Of a stretch of DNA of 64,000 nucleotides, positions 42,847-53,490 are shown in pieces. Both the position numbers and the translations under genes were made by a program. The first letter of the stretch is position 1; each line of letters starts with the position of its first letter. The notes under the pieces are model-generated. The model was not told the origin of the DNA, made no database searches, and saw only the letters and a list, made by a program, of their open reading frames with translations. This DNA is from Puccinellia tenuiflora (taxonomy: Eukaryota > Streptophyta > Magnoliopsida > Poales > Poaceae): assembly GCA_012064385.1 (NCBI GenBank), contig QRDG01001828.1, positions 186,001 through 250,000 of the forward strand, read 5' to 3'.

Positions 42847-42950
42847 CAGTTCATCCCATCCCCATTTCGCCGTCGCCTCCACTGCTCTCTCCTCCATTGC
42901 TGCTCCTTCCTTCCAGTTTCTTTTCTCCACTCCCCGCGAGCAAGGCCACG

Positions 42951-45610
42951 ATGAAGAGGGCGAAGACCGCTGAGGGCGCCGTCGCCGCCGCCGATGCGAG
43001 CGTGATGAAGAAGGTCGATGGCGATTGGGCAAAATCGTCGGTGAAGAAGGCCGACCTCCAGGGCCTCCACGCGCAGGGGCTGCTGCCGCCGGCGGACCAG
43101 GCGACGGTGCGTGCGCCTGGGAAAGAGGTATTCCCCTCTCCTCGCGATGGGGAACGCGTTTGCTTCGTGGATTTCCTTCCGCGGGGTTTCGGGTTCCCCC
43201 TCCACGATTTCGTTCGTGGTCTCTTGTATGCTTATGGGATTCAGATCCACGATCTGACTCCCAATAGCGTCTTGAGCATCACGAGCTATATCGTGCTCTG
43301 CGAATGCTTCCTGAGAATCTCTCCCAACTGGCTGCTGTGGAAGTCGCTGTTCCTCGTGAGGAGGAACGTTGGGAAGAGCAAGCAGGTGTATCTATTCGGC
43401 GGCTTCGGCATCCAGGTGCGTGGCGACACCACGTACTTTCAGATGAAGAAATCCGACTTCGTCCAGGGCTGGCGGAAGAAGTGGTTTTACATCAGGTGCG
43501 ACCAAGAAGGGCTTCCCGACTTTGTGGCTGATCGCGCGTTGCGGAAGACGAACGCGTGGGCGCACCCGCTGTCGAAGGAAGACAAGGAGGCGACCAAGCC
43601 TTTGCTGACGCTCCTTCGTGGCCTTCTGAAGAGCCTTGGGCGCGAGACAGGTGGAGTGCACCTTATTGCCACCTTCTACAGGCTCCGAGTGCAGCCGCTC
43701 CGCAGTCGCGTCCAACCAATGTGGGCGCGTGAAGGTGGTGATGAGCTCGATGATGACGAAGTCGAGTCGAAGGTGAGGAGCATCACCAGCCTCCGAGCCG
43801 TGGACCCGTGCAACGTCAAGTGCCCAGTTGAGCCGTATGGCCCCAACAATCCTGTGCCTGAGGTGAGCGCCGTGTACTTTGCTCTTTTCTTGCATCTTCT
43901 TCAGTCGAATCGTTTTGTCTGACTCGAATACTTCATTTGCTGACAGGGTCGCTCGAGCTATTTTAGCCTTCCTCCACTGATGGAGAACGTACCTCACGAA
44001 GAGGCATAGGTCCCGGAGGAGGACGAGGATGATGACGATGAACTTCCCTCCGCCACCTCTCCGAGTGAAGAGGTAGTGGAGGACGATGAAGATGAAGAGC
44101 CGCTGCAGAAGCGACAGAGGCGAAAAAGTGGTGACTCCGCCTCGGCGTCGTTGCCCTTGAAGGAAACGGCTGTGGAGGACAAGGAGGAGACGAGCGGGTC
44201 GTCCTCGGGTGCTAGGCACACGAGCGACCCGGCGGAGCCTTCGGTCGTGCCTCCCCTCAGCTCTGCACCGCCGACTGAATTCGCAAGGATGCCCTCCGTT
44301 TCCCTGGGCAGCGAAGATGATCTGGATGTCACCAGGTTAGTCTTGCAACCATCGCCTTGTTTTGTCGAGTGCACTTTTTGACTTTGCGAGTCCTTGAATT
44401 GAGTTATCTTGTCGCAGCGACCGTACTGGTGCTGTTGGTTCTTCGCCTCCAGAGATGGAGCACACTTCTGCTCCCGTGTTCGAGCAGACTGCAAAGACGA
44501 CCGAAGAAGAGCCGCAGGCGGGTGACGCTTTGACCTTGAAAGCTTCGACCTCCTCCATGCCAGAGAAAACTGCTGATGCGACCCCGGTGGACGCTGGGTT
44601 GCTTGAGCATGTAAGTGTCCCTTAACTCAGTCTGCAAAATCTGTATCGGGTGCGCGAACAGCGCTCCCGATGGGAGTAGCCCCCGAAGATGTGCGTGACT
44701 AGAATAGTCGGGCGCAGATTGATGTCTAGTGTTTCCTGCAGCCGTATTATCGCCAGCAGATGGAGGGATCCGCCACCTTCGTTCGCATGGAGCAGGAGAG
44801 GAATCAACTCCGCACTGCTCTGGAGCAGGCGAAAGGTGAGTGTGGACCCTTGCGTTCGAGGGGTGCTTCGACTATCTTCATTGTTGACTTTGCTCCGGTG
44901 ATCCACGGGCGAGAGGGAGAGCATGGCGAAGCGGGTCGCGGAGCTGGAGAAATCACTGGGTGAAGCCCAAGAGCGTGAGCGAACCCGGGATGATCTGGAG
45001 AAGACCCAGGTTGAACACTTGCTCGCACTCGCCGATGTTATTGGAAGTAAGTATCTCGGCTCATTGCCTACTTTGCTTTTTGTCGACTGCGGAAGCCTTA
45101 CGGGTGTGGATTTCTTTTGGAGCAGAGACTTGCGGAGGTGCTCCTCCAGAAGGAACTTCCAGTGCCAATGTCGGCTTGACAGAGACTGTTGGCTTCATCG
45201 ACCGCGTCTGCGCGTATGCCTCGACGGCGCTGCAGAAGTCGACAGGCGCTTTGGCGACTGTGCACCGGAGCATCTTCCCCAGCCAGCTACCGCCGGTCGC
45301 TGTTGATGCGCTTGCGGCTCCGTTTGGAGACAACGCGACCACCATGGCGGACTACACGCGTGCGCAGACGGTACGCGGCTCAGAGCTCACTTTCCAGCTA
45401 CTACTTGGTCACCAAGTCGTAGGTGATTTTGAGAAGGTTGTCAGCGACTTCCCTCGGAGGCCTGATGGCAGAACCGCGTCCCTTAACGGTGTGAAGGCGC
45501 GTGCGAGTCAGCTGGCTGTGAAGTTGATTGCCACCTTCGAGAAGAAAATCGCCAAGGCTGCAGAGTTGGCCGCTAGGAAGAGCCGTTCTCAGTCGGAGTC
45601 TGCGATGTAG
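42951..45610 (+). pseudogene. Antisense accessory gene, 'putative gypsy type transposon' domain (Transposase_28-like)
   Basis: Start ATG 42951 (MKRAKTAEGAV). Exon 1 to 43862 carries the conserved domain (FVDFLPRGFGFPLHDFVRGL, YAYGIQIHDLTPNSVLSI, GWRKKWFYIRC). The following exons fit GT-AG junctions (43862/43947, 44335/44418, 44610/44742, 44835) and encode acidic and Ser-rich linkers, then coiled coils (RVAELEKSLGEAQERERTRD). The last exon, from about 45126, reads GFIDRVCAYASTALQ and ends QSESAM, stop. A TAG at 44007-44009 in exon 2 truncates the main frame. Similar ORFs are known in the 3' regions of Tat-lineage elements and their function is unknown. No splice site here has been verified. 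Confidence 0.8.
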
Positions 45611-45799
45611 ACTCCTTTATTTTAAGATTCTTCTACTTTTGATCTTGGTCTGTAATGAACCATATAGTTTGCGGGTCTTCTGGCCGCGAACATGCTGATG
45701 TTGAAATGTGAATTTGTGCCTTCGAGTCTTCTGTCATATTTATGCTAGAATGAATGTGCTCTTTTCCTTGCTTGACACTGTCGAACTTGGCAGTCTGAG

Positions 45800-46661
45800 A
45801 TGGGCGAGGCTCCTGAGGTCACTGGAACTACTGGTGCGGGTGAGGATGAGGACGCCTCTTCGGCTGCACCCACTCGCCATCGTCGTCGAGCTCCTCCAGC
45901 CCCTGTGCGAAGCGTGAATGATCAACGAGTGATTACCTACATGAGGAACAAGGTTGTTCAGCTCGAGTCGAAGCTGAAGGTTGCCGAGTTGGAGTTGGAG
46001 CGCTTGAAGTCACGGCCCGCTGCGCCGTTCTCCCAGCGTGAGGAATTCCTTCTTGGCCAGATAGACTTGATCAGTCGACAGCTGCAAGGTTGGGCTTCTA
46101 GCGCTTTGCTTCGGCTTCTCTATGCTTTCACTGTTCTAAGTGCTGGGTCTTGATGCAGATGTGAATTCTGACTGGAAGGCCGAGCAGAGTCGAGTGGACG
46201 AGCGGGTGGAAAAAGAGGCCACCAGTGACTCACCCGAAGCGCGTACATTTTGGTCGAACAAATCCAAAGGCAGTGTACTGGCTAGAATGCTGGATCGCAC
46301 CTGGCGGGCTGCTTTGCTCTTGGAAGGTTGTAGGAAAACCCTCTGGCAGATCAACAGGGTGTACTTTCCGCACAACGAGTAGCCTAATGGACTGGCTGCG
46401 CTGTTGGAGAGATTCCGCGAAGGCAAGGCGTTGAAGGAAGTCGTGCACGCCCAGCTTGTTGGCGGGGCGAACGTGGCCCTGGCGTACGTTCGAATGCACC
46501 GGCCTCATCTTCCCTTGAACAAGGTGCTTGACGGCTTGCCTGGGACAGATGACTACGCCGATACCCTTGCGGCTGCGCGTCAGATGATTCAACAGGTCCA
46601 GAACTTCAGTGAGCAACTTGTAGGGCCACTCGATGCGCCAAAGGGTGAGCCTGTAGAGTAA
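45800..46661 (+). pseudogene. Second antisense accessory ORF, coiled-coil protein
   Basis: ATG 45800 (MGEAPEVTG) opens exon 1 with an acidic, Arg-rich head and a coiled coil (VVQLESKLKVAELELERLKS). A GT at 46088 and a CAG at 46156-46158 mark a likely intron. Exon 2 continues VNSDWKAEQSRVDERVEKEA, WQINRVYFPHNE, stop (TAG 46380-46382), then PNGLAALLERFREGKALKEV to TAA 46659-46661. The same block order is known from C-terminal parts of gypsy-type transposon proteins in grasses, so this could be the 3' half of the preceding gene. The internal TAG makes it a pseudogene. Confidence 0.65.
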
Positions 46662-46784
46662 GACTACCAGATTGCTGTTGTGTAGCATTAGTTTGTAAAA
46701 GATATTTTTCCCAAGTGGGAGTATGATTGTACGTATGCTGAGGTGGTTGTAGTCTCCGAGTGAATAAATTTTATCTTGTGGACA

Positions 46785-47660
46785 AACCTGTATGGCGCAG
46801 CCCCCGAGCGGATCGAGTGCGGCCGAGGTGTGTCGAGTCAGGCCTGTGCGGCGCAGCCCCCGAGTGCTTCGATTGCGGCCGAGGCGTTTTCGAGTCAGAC
46901 CTGTGCGGCGCAGCCCCCGAGTGCGTCGGGTGCGGCCGAGGTTTTTTTTGAGTTAGACCTGTGCGGCGCAGCCCCCGAGTAATTCGAGTGCGGCCTAGGA
47001 TGTTGGCTTAGACCTGTACGGCACAGCCCCCGAGTGCGTCGGGTGGCGGCCGAGGATTTTTCGAGTTAGACCTGTATGGCGCAGCCCCCGAGTGCGTCGG
47101 GTGGCGACCTAGGTTGTCTTAGACCTGTACGGCGCAGCCCCCGAGTTCGTCGGGTGGCGGCCGAGGATTTTTCGAGTTTAGACCTGTATGGCGCAGCCCC
47201 CGAGTGCGTCGGGTGGCGACCTAGGTTGACTTAGACCTGTGCGGCGCAGCCCCCGAGTGCGTCGGGTGGCGGCCGAGGAATTTCGGGTTGGACCTGTATG
47301 GCGCAGCCCCCGAGTGCGTCAGGTGGTGGCCTAGGTTTTGACTTAGACCTGTACAGCGCAGCCCCCGAGTGGTTCGGGTGGCGGCCGAGGATTTTCGAGT
47401 TGAACCTATACGGCGCAGCTGTGGTGGCCTAGGTTTTGACTTAGACCTGTGCAGCGCAACCCCCGAGTGGTTCGGGTGGCGGCCGAGGGTTTTCGGGTTG
47501 GACCAGTATGGCGCAGCCCCCGAGTGCATCAGGTGGTGGCCTAGGTTTTGACTTAGACCTGTACAGCGCAGCCCCCGAGTGGTTCGGGTGGCGGCCGAGG
47601 ATTTTCGAGTTGAACCTGTATGGCGCAGCCCTCGAGTAATTCGGGTGGCGGCCTAGGTTT
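46785..47660. repeat. Tandem array, about 16 units of about 55 bp
   Basis: Each unit contains GACCTGT(G/A)CGGCGCAGCC and CCCGAGTGCGTCGGGTGGCG, then a short T-rich spacer. Unit starts occur about every 50-60 bp; one unit is partly deleted near 47420. On the minus strand each unit holds CTCGGGGGCTGCGC, resembling the element's own polypurine tract. The array lies between pol and the 3' LTR. Frames through it are not genes. Confidence 0.93.
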
Positions 47661-47837
47661 ATGTTGCTTGCTGATAAAAGTAGAGGGGAGAGCTTGTTCC
47701 TCAAATCACTTTATTGACTTTTGCGAGCAGGCCGCCTCATTAAAACCCTTCCAGTCCCCTCGGGTACCCTGGCGAGGGAAAGAGTGCGTCTGAAACCTGC
47801 CGCTTCTTGGCATTGTACTGTTACAAATTGGGGTCGA

Positions 47838-50800
47838 TCAGGCGTCGAAGCGGCGCAGTTGCGCAACGTTCCACGGGTTGTTGCAGACTGTCCCCGTTGA
47901 AAGGACACGGATGTCGCCTAGAGGGGAGGGGGGGGTGAATAGGCGATTTAAAATTATTACGGTTAAGGCTTGAATAAATGCGGAATAAAACTAACGTTTA
48001 ATTTATCAAGCCAAAATCTAAACTAGCTAGGTTTACCTGTGTGCACCAACAACTTATGCTAATCAATATAATCAACTAGGTGATAGCAAGATATATAACT
48101 TTAAACTCTATGGCTATCACAAAGTAAATAGCATAAGTAAGAAGCTCGGGTATAGAAATACCGAGGCACTTGGAGACGATGATTTATCCTGGAGTTCACT
48201 TCCCAATGGAAGCTAGTCTCCGTTGGAGCGGCGCGGTGTTCACCAATGTGAAACACCGAGTAGCCTTGATATGGCACACCGTATCTCCGTTGTGTCTTAC
48301 CACCAATGTGGCGAGGCACTTGTCACTATGTTGCCGTTGAGGTTGACAACTAGAACTTTTACAAGGATGAAGATCACTCCACAAGTTGGAGGGTCTTCAC
48401 CAAATGCACCGAGCCGCCAAGACTTGATGCTCCAAGGCCGGGGCACACACCACAACTTAATTGGTGGCTCCCGGCAATGTCTTCGTAGCTACCAAAGCTC
48501 CGAGACGAACAAGGTTGAGCCGCACTCCACAATTGGAGGCTCCCAACAAATCCCGCGAGCCACCAAGACTCTGAGAAATCAACAACCGTCTAGGGTACCA
48601 ACGTGCCCTAGAGGAACAAGCTCTAGGGCACCCAAGCACCCAAGAGTAACAAGCTTCTCAACTTCATTTTCCACGAATCACCGTGGAGAACTCAAACCGA
48701 TGCAACTAATGCAATGACAAGAACACACTAAGTGGTCAAGTTCTTCCAACCCGAATCCAACCAAAGCAACTAATGCTTGGGAGGGATTTGAGAGGAAGAA
48801 CAAGGAGAAACACCAAGAAACTCCAAAGATCTAGATCCAAAGTGTTCCCCTCACTTAGAGGAGAAATCGAACGGTGGAAACACGGATCTAGACCTCCTCT
48901 CTCTTTTCCTTAAAAACTAGCAAGAACTATTGGAGGGATTGAGAGATAGCCAAGCTCAAGAGGGTCAACAATGGAGGGGAAAAATAGCTCAAGAAGTTGG
49001 CAAAAGGTTCTTGTTCATTTGGGGAAGAAACCCCTTAAATAGCTGCCCAAAATTCTGTCCGTTGGGGGCAAAACTGCGCGAGGCCGGCCATATGGCCGGG
49101 GCAGCCCAAAAACAGCAAAAGCAAAGGAAGCAGGGCAGCCCACAAGCAGCCAGCCGGGTGGGCCGGCCATGGCCGGGATGGGCCGGCCATGATGGCCGGC
49201 CAGCGGCCCGAGAGGCCCCGGCCACGAGGCCGGCCAGACCGGGCAGCCCCTTCCCTTTTTTTTCGTTCTTTCTTTTCTTTTCTTTTTCTGCCTAGAAAAC
49301 GTCCGATACCGGAAATGCAATAACTTTTGTATCCGGACTCCGTTTTCGATAATCTTGGACTCGTTGGAATCACCACAACAAGCACTACAAGATTATGCAG
49401 AAAAACATCATAGTCCAACAATATATTATAATAAAAAATGAGGAAAGGTTAAACCTCTTTCTTGCAAACCGGAACCGTCATATCTTTTGCAAATGAAGTT
49501 CATAAGAGGTGAAACCAATTTTGTTGGAAAGAGGATGATAGTAGCCATCCTTGAAAATATTTGAGAACAATTAAGAGATAAATTATCAACACATGTATGT
49601 GTGGATAATTTCTCAAGGACAAACCGACCATATTTCTAATATCGAAAACGCAATGGAAGACGCATATGAAAACCGTTTTCGATGAGCTTGGCCTTGTCAT
49701 GACAAGCACGACAAGCACCAAGACCACACCATGATAAGAGACAAATAAGAACCAATAAAGATGATGCCAATGATGCAAAGGTTTGAGCTCTCTACGACCG
49801 ATACGCTAAAGCTCACTTGAGAGCCCCTCTTGATAGTACGGTTACCTATCCTAAAACCCGGTCTCCCAACTACACCGCGAGACCGGTAAAATAGAAACAT
49901 ATCAAGATCATACCTTTGCATTGTGCATTCCACTTGAGCTAGATGATGACGATCTTGATCTCCTCTCAAGTGGATCACCTTTCTTGATTACACTCCGCTT
50001 GGTGAAGCCTCGCATATTGCTCCCCCATACACCAATATGGGAGAGACACTCTTTCGCATATCTTCACTTGCCCTTATCTTGTATGTTGATCAACTTGCAC
50101 TTAGCCTTGATCAACATATAATCTTCTTCTTTTAGCCTCGACTCCAACATATGGAGTTCAAGCATTCCATACGGACCAACACTGCAAATATAACTCAAAG
50201 CACACATTAGTCCATAGAGATTGTCATTAATTACCAAAACAACATATGGGGGCAACCATGCTCTTTCACCCGTCTTCGAGTCCTTCAGGAAGTAAGCTCC
50301 ACCGCCGATTGCCTCTGTCATGATGTACGGACCCTCCCACGGGGAGGCAAGTTTATGCACCTTCTTCTGTTTGAGACGGAGGACAAGATCACCAGGGACG
50401 AACGCTCTGGGCCGTAGTCGCCGCCCGTGATAGTTGCGTAGGTCTTGCTGATACACGGCTGTGCGGGTAAGGGCGATGTCGCGTGCTTCGTCCAGGGTGT
50501 CCATGTCATCTTCGAGTGCTTCTTCTGCATCAGACTCATCGTAGGCCACCACTCGGGGGGCGTCGAACTTGATGTCGCACGGCAGGACTGATTCAGCGCC
50601 GTACACCATGAAGAATGGCGTGTATTGGGTAGATCTGTTTGGCGTGGTGCGCAGACTCCACAGCACAGGTGGCAGCTCTTCGACCCAGGCGCCTGCGGCG
50701 TGCCTCAATGGTACTCGCAGGCGCTTCTTTATGCCCTTGTAGACTAGGCCATTGGCTTTCTTGACTTGTCCGTTGGACTGTGGGTGCGAGACAGATGCAT

Positions 50801-53490
50801 AGTTGAGCTTGATGCCTTGGTCAGAGCAGAAGTCCTTGAATTCTTCGGCTGTGAAGTTCGAGCCGTTGTCGGTGATGATGCTGTGTGGCACGCCGAACCT
50901 GAAGATGATCGACCTGATGAAGTTAACTGCCGAGGAGGCAGTCGAACTTGTGATTGGCACGGCTTCGATCCACTTCGTGAACTTGTCGACTGCCACCAGG
51001 AGATGAGTGTGTCCGCCCGGAGAAGACTTCTTGAATGGACCCACCATGTCGAGCCCCCATTGAGCGAAGGGCCATGCGAGTGGTATGGTCTTCAGTGCTG
51101 ATGCCGGTGCGTGCGGCTTGTTGGCGAACTCCTGGCAGCCGATACATTTCCTCACGAGTTCTTTTGCGTCTTGCATTGCAGTGGGCCAGTAGAACCCTGC
51201 TCGTAGGGCTTTGGCCACCAAGGCTCGACTGCTGGCGTGGTGTCCACAGATGCCGGCGTGGATCTCGAGTAAGATGGCTTGACCGTCGACTGGGTCGATG
51301 CACCTTTGGAGGACTCCTGAGATGCTTCGCTTGTAGAGCTCCCCGTTGATGACGGTGAAGCCCTTGGAGCGGCGGCTGATGCGCTTGGCTTCGACTGGGT
51401 TCGTTGGCACCTTCTGATGCAGTATGTAGTCCAGGTATGGGCATGTCCATGTGGGTTCGACCAGCATTACCTCCATGGGTTCCTTCTCCGTGCTGGGCGG
51501 GTTGGTGGTGCTCGTTGTCGGTGTAGAGGATCCTGGCGCGGGCCGGAGCTTGATGGAGCGTTGCGTGATGCACTCGAGGAAGACTCCGGGTGGCATCGGT
51601 GCTTTGTCTGAGCCTAGGTTAGCGAGGGTGTCGGCTTCCTCGTTGCTCTCGCGGCCGATGTGCCGCAGCTCGCAGCCGTCGAAGGTGCCTTCCAGCTGAT
51701 TGTATAGGTCCCTGTAGGCTATCATGTTGTCGGCGATGGTGTCACATTGCTTCATGGTTTGCTGCACGACAAGGTAGGAGTCTCCGTAGATCATGAGGTG
51801 AGTGGCGCCGCAGTTTTTGGCCATCCGCATGCCGTGGATTAGGGCTTCGTACTCTGCCTCGTTGTTGGAGGGTGTTGGGAAGTTCATCTGTAGTACGTAC
51901 TTCAGTTTGTCGCCTTTGGGTGAGATGAGGACGACTCCCGCCCCTGCTGATCTGAACTTCTTGGACCCGTCGAAGTACATTGTCCATGCGTTGGACAAGT
52001 CGGGTATGTCTGGCAGCTGGGCCTCTATCCACTCTGTGGTGAATTCTGGAAGAACTTGAGCCTTGATTGCCTTCGGGTGCGCATACTTCAGCCCCCAGGG
52101 TCCCAACTCAACAACCCACTTGGCGACTCGCCCTGTCGCGGCTTGGTTGGTGAGGATGTCGGAGAGCCCGGAGGAGCTTACCACCGTGATGGAGTGCTCG
52201 GAGAAGTAGTGGACGACCTTCCTTGATGTCATGAAGACTCCGTATGCTAGCTTCTGGTAGTGCGGGTACCGCTGCTTGGACAAGGTTAGCACCTCGCTGA
52301 GGAAGTAGACGGGCCGCTGAACAGGGTGACTGTGCCCTTCTTCTTCTCGTTCGACTACGAGTACCGTGCTGACCACTCTGTTCGTGGCCGACACATAGAG
52401 GTACAGCGGCTCGTTCTCCAGTGGCGCCACCAGTACTGGAGGAGTCGTGAGGGTTTTCTTGAGCTTGTCGAACGCATCTTGCGCTTCCTCTGTCCACTCG
52501 AATTTATCTGTCTTTTTCATCAGTTGGTAGAAAGGCAGGGCCTTTTCTCCCAACTTACTAATGAACCGGCTGAGAGCTGCGACTCGACCGGCTAGGCGTT
52601 GCACTTCATGAAGCTTGGTCGGTGCTGGCATTGTGAGTATGTTTTGCACTTTCTCAGGGTTGGCTTCAATTCCTCTTGCAGAGATGAGGTACCCGAGCAG
52701 TTCTCCGGCTGGCACGCCGAAAACACACTTGTCCGGGTTCAGCTTGATCTGATACTCGTTGAGTGCGGCGAAGACTTTGCGGAGATTAGCAATTAAACTG
52801 TCCTCCATTCGAGTGGTGACGACTATGTCGTCGACGTAGACTTGGACGATCTGTCCTATTAGCTCCTTCAGGCAGGCTTGCATCGTGCGCTGGTATGTGG
52901 CTCCAGCGTTCTTCAACCCGAAGGGCATCATTTGGTAGCAGAACACACCATGGGGTGTGATAAATGCAGTTTTCTCTTCATCTTCAACTTTCATCCTGAT
53001 CTGCTGGTACCCGGAGTAGGCGTCCAGGAAGGATAGGCCGCGCACTGCCTGCAGTCAAGTCGATGATCTGGTCTATCCGCGGGAGTGGGAAGTGGTCCTT
53101 GGGGCAGCACTTGTTAATGGCGGTGAAGTCGACTGCACATGCGAAGTTTCTTTGTCTTCTTCTTCTCCACCAGAACCGGGTTCGCTACCCAGTCCGAGTC
53201 CTTGATCTCTCAGATGAATCCGGCATGGAGCAGCCGGTCGATCTCCTTGATGATGGCGTCTCGTTTGGGACCCGAAAAGCGTCGCATGGTCTGCTTGACG
53301 GGTCTGGCGTCCTTGTGGACGCGTAAGGAGTGCTCGGCAAGTTCCCTGGGTATGCCTGGCATGTCAGAAGGTTGCCAGGCGAAGATCTCCCAGTTCTCAT
53401 GTAGAAACTCGACGAGCGCGCCTTCCTATGCGATAGGCAGGCTTGACGACACCTTGACTGTCTTACTGGCGTCCGTCGGGTGGACTTGAT
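47838..53490 (-). pseudogene. Tat-type gypsy pol: RT, RNase H, archaeal-type RNase H, integrase
   Basis: From 53490 leftward: the protease-RT linker carries a TGA near 53213 and a frameshift near 53050-53150. The RT then follows (GLSFLDAYSGYQQIRMKVED, YVDDIVV), the RNase H connection (PVYFLSEVLTLSKQRYP), and archaeal-type RNase H (MYFDGSKKFRSAGAGVVLIS, YGDSYLVVQQ, EEADTLANLGS). The integrase zinc finger is HAGICGHHASS...CIGC, and its core has WGLDMVGPF and TDNGSNF. In NGQVKKANG the third catalytic acid, normally Glu (NGQVE), is Lys. A 2.37-kb solo-LTR-like insertion (47898-50268) splits the end; beyond it the frame resumes as NNPWNVAQLRRFDA and stops at 47838-47840. The 50064-50268 end of the open frame is translated insertion sequence. 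Confidence 0.92.
47898..50268. mobile_element. Solo LTR-like insertion (2371 bp) in the integrase 3' end
   Basis: It begins TGAAAGGACACGG and ends GCTCTTTCA, with the 5-bp duplication CCCGT at 47893-47897 and 50269-50273. TG...CA ends plus a 5-bp duplication indicate an LTR. No internal domain or second LTR is present, so a solo LTR is the simplest reading. The section 49085-49260 has dense GGCCGG repeats. No ORF is convincing. Confidence 0.85.
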
